Origin: Bacteroidota bacterium
GTDB lineage: Bacteria > Bacteroidota > Ignavibacteria > Ignavibacteriales > Ignavibacteriaceae
Assembly (NCBI GenBank): GCA_023433685.1
Contig: JAEYUD010000094.1
Span: forward strand, 1 to 5,808
Reading direction: 5' to 3'
DNA length: 5,808 nucleotides
Shown: in pieces, positions 1 to 5,808 of the stretch
Layout of the letters: the number at the start of each line of letters is the position of its first letter
How positions within the stretch are numbered: the stretch's first letter is position 1
Position numbers and translations under genes: made by a program
The notes under the pieces: model-generated
What the model was told of the DNA's origin: nothing
Database searches by the model: none
What the model saw: only the letters and a program-made list of their open reading frames with translations

Positions 1-378
1 GTTTATGAACAGCTCGCGACATTCGAGAATGGTTTTTCTGCCGGTAAATATACGGATGAGAAAACCCAGGAACCTTTATTTGAAATCGTCACTTCGACCG
101 GAAAAGTTATAAAGAAGTTCTCACCCTCACTTGATCAAGGGAAATATTACGAGATCCGCTCAGGTTTCGGTAACGGGCTCGCCGTTATTGTGGAAGGGTT
201 CAGCCATTATGGATTTGTGGATACCAAGGGAAACATTGCCGTAAAGACCGGTTTCAGCGAAGTTACAAAATTTATCAGCGGAAGAGCCTGGGCCCGCTCA
301 ACCGATCCCAAAACCGGTGCCACCAAGGAAGGCTACATCGACACTTCCGGTAAGTTCGTTTTTTATACAAATAATTAG
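1..378 (+). CDS. WG-repeat protein, C-terminal fragment (5' end outside window)
   Basis: The frame is open from base 1 to the TAG at 376-378 and gives 125 visible residues. It has no in-frame ATG, so the gene starts upstream; the GTG at 190 lies inside a repeat and is not a credible start. The fragment holds about three degenerate copies of a unit of roughly 35-40 residues. The pattern is an F-x-x-G-x-A/S stretch, a variable loop, then a G-F/Y-V/I-D-T-x-G-K/N turn. The clearest copies are residues 56-82 (FGNGLA, then YGFVDTKGN) and 91-121 (FISGRAW, then GYIDTSGKF); a weaker copy covers residues 8-37. This matches the WG/KWG-type beta-rich repeats common in Bacteroidota and relatives. Those proteins often lie outside the cytoplasm and are thought to mediate binding, but their biochemical role is mostly unknown. 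The signal sequence, if any, is off the window. The gene ends 13 bases before the dehydrogenase, suggesting co-transcription. Confidence 0.75.
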   Translation, partial: VYEQLATFENGFSAGKYTDEKTQEPLFEIVTSTGKVIKKFSPSLDQGKYYEIRSGFGNGLAVIVEGFSHYGFVDTKGNIAVKTGFSEVTKFISGRAWARSTDPKTGATKEGYIDTSGKFVFYTNN

Positions 379-380
379 TG

Positions 381-385
381 AAGGA
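381..385 (+). promoter_or_regulatory. Shine-Dalgarno sequence for the dehydrogenase
   Basis: AAGGA lies 6 bases before the ATG at 392, in the short gap after the WG-repeat stop codon. It decides the start: the reading frame is open further upstream to a GTG at 317, but that extension overlaps the WG-repeat gene and encodes no part of the Rossmann fold. The ATG at 392 leads directly into the nucleotide-binding beta strand. Confidence 0.7.
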
Positions 386-391
386 AAATTT

Positions 392-1294
392 ATGAAAAAA
401 CCTGTTGTTGGATTTATCGGACTTGGCCTTATGGGCAAACCCATGGCGGCAAGATTAATTGGTGCCGGTTATAAACTGCATATCTATAACAGAAGCATTG
501 AGAAAGCTGAAGAATTGATCGCTCTCGGTGCTGAATTTGAGGGATCACCCGGAAGGGTTGCTGAAAAATCGGATGTGGTTTTCTCTATGGTTACCGACTC
601 CCCCGCGCTCGAGGCGATCGCCACAGGCGAAGGTGGCATAATTCACGGTTTAAGGCCCGGCTGCCTTTTCATCGACTGCAGCACCATACTCGCCACCACT
701 TCAACAGAACTTTTCGAGCTCTTCCGGAGTGAAGGTAAACACTTTATCCACGCTCCCGTACTCGGAAGCACACCCCAGGCAGCTGACGGACAGTTGCTGA
801 TCTTCCCCGGTGGTCAGAAAGAACAGATCGACTACGCGCGACCATTGTTCAATGTTTTAGCAAGGTCTGTGATCGAAACAGACCACCCATCAAAATCAAG
901 TAACCTCAAGATCGCTTTAAATTCTATTATTGCGGGTACAATCGGAATGCTTTCGCAGGCAATGGTCTTTCTCGAGAAAGCTGGAGTGGATAACACGACC
1001 TTTCTCGGTGTTCTGGCTGAGTCAACATTGAACTCCCCCACCATTCAGTTCAAAGGCAACAATATCCTTGACAGGAATTTCGTTCCCCGTTTTACGGTTG
1101 AAAATCTTCTCAAAGACACCCGTTACATGGCTGAATCGTGTGCATCACTCGGTTGCCGGTCAGATGTTTCAGATGCTCTCGCGGGTGTCATCCGTGACTC
1201 GATCGCGCTCGGATACGGCAACGAAGATTACTCTGCCATGATAAAAGCTTTCGAAGCAAAAGCAAATGTTGAAGTAAAAAGAAAAGAGATTTAA
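392..1294 (+). CDS. NAD(P)-dependent oxidoreductase, 3-hydroxyisobutyrate dehydrogenase/glyoxylate reductase superfamily
   Basis: This 300-residue cytoplasmic enzyme has the usual length for the beta-hydroxyacid dehydrogenase superfamily, which interconverts a beta-hydroxyacid (or small aldehyde acid) and its oxo form using NAD(P). The N-terminal Rossmann fold has GLGLMG at residues 10-15. Beta strand 2 ends in Y32-N33-R34; an Asn-Arg pair there, rather than an acidic residue, suggests NADP(H). The substrate loop is H120-APVLGS-126, where the family usually has D/E-APVSGG/S. The all-helical C-terminal half carries the likely catalytic Lys173 and Asn177 (NLKIALN), K241-D242 and the family-typical ending GYGNEDYSAMIKAFE at 275-289. 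The glycines usually found just before the catalytic lysine are replaced by PSKSSN. Overall it resembles the glyoxylate/succinic semialdehyde reductase branch more than true 3-hydroxyisobutyrate dehydrogenase, but the substrate cannot be fixed from sequence. The stop overlaps the next start by one base (TAATG). Confidence 0.9.
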   Translation: MKKPVVGFIGLGLMGKPMAARLIGAGYKLHIYNRSIEKAEELIALGAEFEGSPGRVAEKSDVVFSMVTDSPALEAIATGEGGIIHGLRPGCLFIDCSTILATTSTELFELFRSEGKHFIHAPVLGSTPQAADGQLLIFPGGQKEQIDYARPLFNVLARSVIETDHPSKSSNLKIALNSIIAGTIGMLSQAMVFLEKAGVDNTTFLGVLAESTLNSPTIQFKGNNILDRNFVPRFTVENLLKDTRYMAESCASLGCRSDVSDALAGVIRDSIALGYGNEDYSAMIKAFEAKANVEVKRKEI

Positions 1295-2661
1295 TGAAAA
1301 GAACTTTATTAACCACCCTGTCACTCCTGCTGGCTGTAAGTTCCGCGCTCTCCGCTCAAACCCTCTCAGGTTTTCTTGACGTGGGGGGAAAGAAACTGGA
1401 ACTGATCTTCCTGATAAACGACAAGGAAAGCACAATAGACGTACCGGCTCAGTTTTCATACGGAATGAAACTTTCTTCCGCTGTTTTCGCCGGTGATAGC
1501 CTGCTGATCACCCTCGAGGCAATGAAAATGACCTACAGTGGCAAGGTTTACGGATCGATCGATTCTGTGAACGGAGTCTATACTCAAAGTGGCAGGTCGA
1601 TGCCTCTGACTCTCTTCCCAAAGCCCGGCTACGAGACTGTAAAACGGACACAAATAATCGAACCGCCATTTCCCTACTATACCGCGGATACTGTTTTTGC
1701 TAATGAATCCGCCAACGTTAAACTCGCCGCAACCATAACCGCCCCAGACACCAAGGGGAAATACCCCGCGGTAATTCTCGTAACGGGTTCAGGACCTCAA
1801 AACAGGAATGAAGAGCTTGTGGGACATAAGCCGTTTTTGGTGATCGCTGACTGGCTCGCTAAAAATGGAATTGTAGCCCTAAGGTATGACGACCGGGGTT
1901 TCGCAAAATCAACCGGTAACTTTAAGACAGGAACAACTCTCGATTTCGCGGGTGATGCCTCAGCGGCTATTGATTTTCTCCGTACACTTCCTTTCGTTGA
2001 TACCTCGAAAGTAGGACTGATCGGTCACAGCGAAGGGGGTTTGATCGCTCCCATAGTGGCATCCGAAAATTCCGGAACCCGATTCATAATTTCACTCGCG
2101 GGGACAGGGGTGAACGGGAAGGAAATAATATTAAAGCAGTCTTATCTTCTTGCGGCTGCCGAAGCTGAAGACACAACCGATCTCTCCACGCTGATCGAAC
2201 TTTCAAAAACCTGCATTGACGCGGTTCTTGCCGACCCGGCCATGGCGGCCAAAAACATTGACTCGGCCTACAAGGCATTTTTCAACCGGTTCTCACCGGA
2301 AGAAAAAGAGCGGCTGATGAAGAAGGAACAGTTTGATAAACGTGGACTTTTTGCTTTCACCACCCCCTGGTTCATTCAGTTCCTTACACTTGAACCGGTG
2401 CCCTATTGGGAGAAGGTGAGGGTTCCGGTGCTTGGTCTGTGGGGTAGCAAAGACTTGCAGGTGCCGCCGACTCAGTCGATTCCTCCGATCAAAGCGGCTC
2501 TCGAGAAAACGGGGGTGCGATACGAACTCGAAGTGATCGAATCGCTCAATCACCTGTTCCAAAAAGTGAAAACCGGCGGAATGAGTGAGTACGCCAAAAG
2601 CGAGATCACTATTGAGCCCGAAGTGCTTGAGCGAATCGTTAAATTTATTAAAAGCCTCTAA
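1294..2661 (+). CDS. Secreted alpha/beta hydrolase (EstD-like esterase/peptidase family)
   Basis: This 455-residue protein is predicted to be exported. It starts with K2-R3, a hydrophobic core at about residues 4-19 and a likely signal peptidase I site near residues 18-22 (ALSAQT). There is no lipobox cysteine. Residues 24-110 form a beta-rich N-terminal domain of the kind preceding the catalytic domain in EstD-like proteins. The alpha/beta hydrolase domain follows: oxyanion-hole region GSGPQNRNE at 165-173, YDDRGFAKS at 198-206, nucleophile elbow GHSEGG with Ser246, likely acid Asp387 (GSKDLQV) and His420 (LNHLF). The triad is therefore complete. The segment at about 275-365 between core strands is mostly helical and probably forms a lid that sets specificity. 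The family includes carboxylesterases and some acyl-peptidases; the substrate is unknown. A weak AGAG motif at 1285-1288 and the one-base overlap with the dehydrogenase suggest coupled translation. The stop lies 3 bases from the end of the converging gene. Confidence 0.88.
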   Translation: MKRTLLTTLSLLLAVSSALSAQTLSGFLDVGGKKLELIFLINDKESTIDVPAQFSYGMKLSSAVFAGDSLLITLEAMKMTYSGKVYGSIDSVNGVYTQSGRSMPLTLFPKPGYETVKRTQIIEPPFPYYTADTVFANESANVKLAATITAPDTKGKYPAVILVTGSGPQNRNEELVGHKPFLVIADWLAKNGIVALRYDDRGFAKSTGNFKTGTTLDFAGDASAAIDFLRTLPFVDTSKVGLIGHSEGGLIAPIVASENSGTRFIISLAGTGVNGKEIILKQSYLLAAAEAEDTTDLSTLIELSKTCIDAVLADPAMAAKNIDSAYKAFFNRFSPEEKERLMKKEQFDKRGLFAFTTPWFIQFLTLEPVPYWEKVRVPVLGLWGSKDLQVPPTQSIPPIKAALEKTGVRYELEVIESLNHLFQKVKTGGMSEYAKSEITIEPEVLERIVKFIKSL

Positions 2662-2664
2662 GCC

Positions 2665-5600
2665 TTAACCAAGAAAATCGATCTTTTCAGGCGGGTACAA
2701 CTGATTAACCAGATATGTACCCGCTTCTGAATACTCTCTCAGATAGCCTTCGATATCCTCGGTTATCAGATAGTCGAACACCCTCTCAATTTCATGTTCT
2801 TCGTTCCTGTATTCCACCACGTTCAGGCAGTCATTCCAGACATCAAGAAGTTGCCGCAGGTCGTGTAATAATTCCCCTTTAATAGCTGTTTTAATCAACA
2901 GAACAGGTTTCATCATATCGGCTTCCATTGCGTGAACAGGCGGAAGATAGAAGATTGACTCAACAGCAAATTTATCCTTGTTCAACCTGGCGGAGAGCCT
3001 CTCAATGAATTTTGCAGTCCGGTTGAATTTGATATTCTCCCCAAGTTCTTTGAATGTATGGGAAGGCTGATCACTCAGTTCCTCTGATTCTGAATACCCT
3101 TCGGGCATTATAAGGGCGAGCGCCATTTCCTGTTCGGCATTCATCAACACCTTAAGGGTTCCCCCTTCAAATTCATCCCAAATATCGGTAACGTAAACCA
3201 CATTTCTTAGATGGGCAAATTCGGGGAGCATGTCAACGAGCAGATTACTCGATTCTTTTATATACCGTTCATTAAATGAAGAGTGCTCCTCATCAAGAAA
3301 CAGTGGAAGATATCTGATGGATGACTCCACAAGATCCTGAAAAAAGTGGGTTCCGAAACTAAGGTCCGGTTTATAGTTACCCTTCTTCTTTGATATCTCG
3401 ATAAGCATTGAGCAATTGTTTATTTGGGAATATGTAACACTTACTCCCAGTTTTATATCACCCCGGCTACCCCATCTTCCCGGACCCATCAGAAGGAACT
3501 TTCTGCGGGGTAACATCTTGTTCAATTTCCCGATCACGGCGGCCACTTCCAGCATTTCCTCTTTCGAAGAAAGTGAATCGTACCCATCAGGGTCAACATA
3601 AACGATAAATCTAAGAGGCGGAACCTTGCCGTTGGAGATGTGTTTTGTCGCCGAAAACACCACCCTGTCTGCCGGAACATTTTTCGGTATTATATCAGCG
3701 GTATTTTGTTTGGTGTAGCTTTGCGGACGGCACTGCAACAAATAAAAATCTTTCCCGTCACTGGCGAACTCCACATCTACCGGAACCCTGAATTTGTTCT
3801 GGAGTATCTGAAGCATTGTGTGCATCTTCGGTAGGAAGTGGGTCTTGTTCAGCATTCCTTCAAATGTCACGACAAATTCGTCCTCCTGGTAGTCGAATTG
3901 CAGCGGATTAGGCGGACGAAGCATACCGTTTGAAACCGCCGAAACTATGTTGTTGATCTGCGGATAGTCAGTTCCCACCTCGCGTATCAGGGTTTCGAGA
4001 TCGAGGGTCTGGAACTGGTTTGTTTTCAGGTTTATGAGATCAATCTTTTTGGGTGAGTATCTGATCGATTCCTGAAGAGTGACATTAACCCTGAGATTTG
4101 GCTGCCCTGGCGCGATGAGTATCGGGTAATCGTCGCTTACCCTGTCCACGGCCCTTGTGCCAAGCCCGGGAACCAGCCTCACGAGACCATCTTCACGGTT
4201 GATCCTCGGTGACCATCTGAACTCATTGTTGCTGAACGCCACACCGGCGAAAGCAGGAAAGTAGTAGTCACCCACCCGGTTACCCACCACTTCCATTATC
4301 ATTATGCCCATCTCCTCGTGAAAGTCGATCAGTCCCCTTTCAGTTCTGTACTCGATCGGGTCGGGACCAAACGTTGACGCGTAGACCTCAGCGATCGCAT
4401 CCATGAGGGCGCTCAGCCTCTCGGTCTTTGAGCCCTGGTTCGCGAGGAATAAACTTTTATACTTACCCGAGAAAGCCGAGCCCACCTGATCTTCGAGAAG
4501 ACTGGAGCTTCTGACGATTATCGGGCTGTTTCCGAAATCGTCGAGCGCGAATGAGAGTCCCTTTAGCATGTCAGGAGGAAACTGGCTGTCTTTAAACAAC
4601 TGGAGAACCTGCGGATACTCAACCCTGATCTCTTCCAGGTCACGGTATTTATGTTCGTAAACCTCCTCAAGATTGTTATACTGAATAAACTGCATAACGC
4701 AGTCTGAGGTCAGATACCAGGTTTTGGGTATCTTCACTTCAAACGGGAGTTCGGCGTTGCTTACGCTTGCCTTCAGGATGTTATGAGCGAGAAAAACCCC
4801 GGAGCTCTTGCCACCCAATTTGCCGTGGCTGCCCGGCAGGAATATCATTTTATCGATAAGTTTGTGGAAATCGGTAAGTTTTACATAGTCCTTCGCGATT
4901 TGGATGAAGTCGAGGTCATCTGTTAAAAACCTTCGCAGAAGTGAAACCCTGAGCCCTTTTACCGTCGCAGGTGAAAGTTCAATTTTTTCCGGAGCCATGT
5001 GATAGAATCTTCTGATCGCATCCGAAATGTCGGCGAGGGAGGAGTCCTGCGACTCCAAAACCTTGATCAGTGAGCTGGTATTATCGTTTTGTATCCATTT
5101 CTGAACACGCCAGAGTATCTCTTCTTCGGTAAAGTTTTCACTCGTGAGTTTAAGAATTGAAGAAATGTAGCTGTCATAATCATTAATGATCCTTTTCTGT
5201 AGCGGGCGGTTCTCATCTTCCGTACCCCTTTCTTCCTCCCCTTTCAGGTCGATGCTCATCTCTTTGAGGAGCACTTCTGCTTCCTCAATTCCTTTCCAGT
5301 TCAATTGATGAAGCATTTTCCTCAAGAGACGCATGAACAGCGCGGGATCCGTTATTCTAATCATGTCGATAACTATCCGCCATTCAGTCTTCTCGACCAC
5401 GGCTTCTTCCACCCGTTTGCGGTCAAGTTTTTTCTTCAGCCGGTGATTGAAAATAAAATCACCAAGCCGGTATGCCACAGTCTCGAGCAAACGTTTCTCC
5501 TGCTTCAGGAACGGACCAATATCGGCAGAGGGGGAATCTTTGATGTAGGTAACCTGAATATCGCCAACGATCTTCTCACCGGCGACGAGATCATGACTGA

Positions 5601-5808
5601 GCACCGGCATGTCTTCGATATAGCCACCGGTCTCGAATGTCTTGTCCCTGTACCGCAAGCGGACCTCACAGATGTCGGGGAACTGCCAGGCAGCACGTAA
5701 TCTTTTTATGACGATCATGAAAACGTCTTCTTTCAACAGTGTCTGATCGTGCAACAGTTCTTCGAGTTCATGCAAGAAGGAGAGTTCTTTTATTCTCTCC
5801 TCAAGAAC
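2665..5808 (-). CDS. Large PEP/pyruvate-binding (PPDK N-terminal) ATP-grasp protein with sensor-like N-terminal module, 5' partial
   Basis: The frame is open to the right edge, so the N-terminus is missing and 1047 residues are visible. A TTG at 5773-5775 is an internal Leu, because 11 in-frame codons before it continue an amphipathic helix. Numbering residues from that TTG, about 1-110 form a GAF-like module with W30-QFP, G71-x-I-x-V and GPFLKQEKRLLE at 88-99. I know this pattern from many bacterial sensor proteins. Residues 111-310 are mostly helical and charged. Residues 311-688 are the ATP-grasp domain of PEP synthase/PPDK: GGKSSG at 321-326, VRSSSLLED at 421-429 with Arg422, GSAFSGKYKS at 432-441, an MGIMIMEVVG strand at 489-498 and LLQCRPQ at 679-685. 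The swivelling phosphohistidine domain and PEP TIM barrel of true PEP synthase are absent. Residues 690-1036 instead carry LMGPGRWGSRGD at 762-773 and SFGTHFFQD at 806-814. It is probably cytoplasmic and ATP-binding; the reaction is unknown. I would not call it ppsA or ppdK. Confidence 0.85.
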   Translation of the reverse strand, partial: VLEERIKELSFLHELEELLHDQTLLKEDVFMIVIKRLRAAWQFPDICEVRLRYRDKTFETGGYIEDMPVLSHDLVAGEKIVGDIQVTYIKDSPSADIGPFLKQEKRLLETVAYRLGDFIFNHRLKKKLDRKRVEEAVVEKTEWRIVIDMIRITDPALFMRLLRKMLHQLNWKGIEEAEVLLKEMSIDLKGEEERGTEDENRPLQKRIINDYDSYISSILKLTSENFTEEEILWRVQKWIQNDNTSSLIKVLESQDSSLADISDAIRRFYHMAPEKIELSPATVKGLRVSLLRRFLTDDLDFIQIAKDYVKLTDFHKLIDKMIFLPGSHGKLGGKSSGVFLAHNILKASVSNAELPFEVKIPKTWYLTSDCVMQFIQYNNLEEVYEHKYRDLEEIRVEYPQVLQLFKDSQFPPDMLKGLSFALDDFGNSPIIVRSSSLLEDQVGSAFSGKYKSLFLANQGSKTERLSALMDAIAEVYASTFGPDPIEYRTERGLIDFHEEMGIMIMEVVGNRVGDYYFPAFAGVAFSNNEFRWSPRINREDGLVRLVPGLGTRAVDRVSDDYPILIAPGQPNLRVNVTLQESIRYSPKKIDLINLKTNQFQTLDLETLIREVGTDYPQINNIVSAVSNGMLRPPNPLQFDYQEDEFVVTFEGMLNKTHFLPKMHTMLQILQNKFRVPVDVEFASDGKDFYLLQCRPQSYTKQNTADIIPKNVPADRVVFSATKHISNGKVPPLRFIVYVDPDGYDSLSSKEEMLEVAAVIGKLNKMLPRRKFLLMGPGRWGSRGDIKLGVSVTYSQINNCSMLIEISKKKGNYKPDLSFGTHFFQDLVESSIRYLPLFLDEEHSSFNERYIKESSNLLVDMLPEFAHLRNVVYVTDIWDEFEGGTLKVLMNAEQEMALALIMPEGYSESEELSDQPSHTFKELGENIKFNRTAKFIERLSARLNKDKFAVESIFYLPPVHAMEADMMKPVLLIKTAIKGELLHDLRQLLDVWNDCLNVVEYRNEEHEIERVFDYLITEDIEGYLREYSEAGTYLVNQLYPPEKIDFLG
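2689..2726. terminator. Candidate stem-loop at the convergent gene ends
   Basis: GCGGGTACA (2691-2699) and TGTACCCGC (2716-2724) are a perfect 9-bp inverted repeat around a 16-base loop. One G-T and one A-T pair can extend the stem outward, and CTG (2701-2703)/CAG (2710-2712) may pair inside the loop. It begins 27 bases after the hydrolase stop and lies within the last coding codons of the minus-strand gene. Neither side has a clean run of T: reading plus it is followed by TTCTGAATAC, and reading minus by GAAAAGATCGATTTTC. It is therefore not a canonical Rho-independent terminator. It may still slow polymerase or protect the hydrolase mRNA 3' end. It could also be chance, since it encodes ordinary residues. 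Confidence 0.35.

Noticed and set aside
317..391. N-terminal extension of the dehydrogenase from a GTG at 317
   Set aside because: It overlaps the WG-repeat gene out of frame and adds residues with no family resemblance. The ATG at 392 has a good AAGGA and begins at the Rossmann strand.
1169..1459. 96-codon minus-strand open frame across the dehydrogenase/hydrolase junction
   Set aside because: It is antisense to two strongly supported genes, shows no motif, and is rich in Arg, Phe and Ser as expected for a shadow frame.
1555..1566. Repeated GATCGATCGAT-type palindrome in the hydrolase gene
   Set aside because: It is short, lies inside coding sequence and encodes ordinary residues (G-S-I-D), with no partner sites suggesting an operator.
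441..2252. Shared CCATGGCGGC at about 442-451 and 2240-2249
   Set aside because: Two 10-base matches encoding M-A-A in alanine-rich helices are expected by chance; there is no sign of a longer repeat.
2293..2562. 89-codon minus-strand open frame opposite the hydrolase 3' end
   Set aside because: It is antisense to the segment carrying the catalytic Asp and His of the hydrolase, has a shadow-like composition and no motif.
5305..5700. 131-codon plus-strand open frame opposite the large minus-strand gene
   Set aside because: It lies wholly antisense to the well-supported sensor and linker region, its composition is unlike a real protein, and it has no recognisable motif.
5773..5775. TTG as the start codon of the large minus-strand gene
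   Set aside because: The frame stays open to the window edge and the preceding 11 codons continue the same amphipathic helix, so the TTG is an internal leucine.

Overview
The window shows two converging transcription units on what looks like an ordinary bacterial chromosome. There are no RNA genes, insertion sequences, CRISPR arrays or other recognisable mobile DNA. Coding density is close to total: the only gaps are 13 bases (379-391) and 3 bases (2662-2664). The gene content (a WG-repeat protein, a secreted EstD-like alpha/beta hydrolase and a very large PEP/pyruvate-binding-domain protein) and the moderate GC content fit the Bacteroidota/Chlorobiota/Ignavibacteriota group. This is an impression from protein style, not a demonstrated placement.

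Plus strand, 1-2661: three tightly packed genes that probably form one operon whose promoter lies upstream of the window. They are (i) the 3' end of a WG-repeat protein, (ii) a complete 300-residue dehydrogenase of the 3-hydroxyisobutyrate dehydrogenase/glyoxylate reductase superfamily, whose true start is at 392, and (iii) a complete 455-residue exported alpha/beta hydrolase with a full Ser-Asp-His triad. The last two overlap by one base (TAATG), which suggests translational coupling. No shared pathway is obvious: the dehydrogenase is cytoplasmic and the hydrolase is predicted to be exported.

Minus strand, 2665-5808: a single very large gene that enters from the right edge, so its N-terminus is missing. 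The visible 1047 residues hold a coiled-coil lead-in, a sensor-like GAF-type module, a helical linker and an intact-looking PEP synthase/PPDK-type ATP-grasp domain. A roughly 350-residue C-terminal region follows, where PEP synthase would have its phosphohistidine and PEP-binding barrel domains. This is the most interesting object in the window: it looks like a sensor-coupled ATP-grasp protein rather than a classical PEP synthase.

The two units end 3 bases apart. The only candidate termination structure is a perfect 9-bp inverted repeat inside the last codons of the minus-strand gene. I did not find an unmistakable new multi-gene system; the unusual architecture of the large protein is the best lead.
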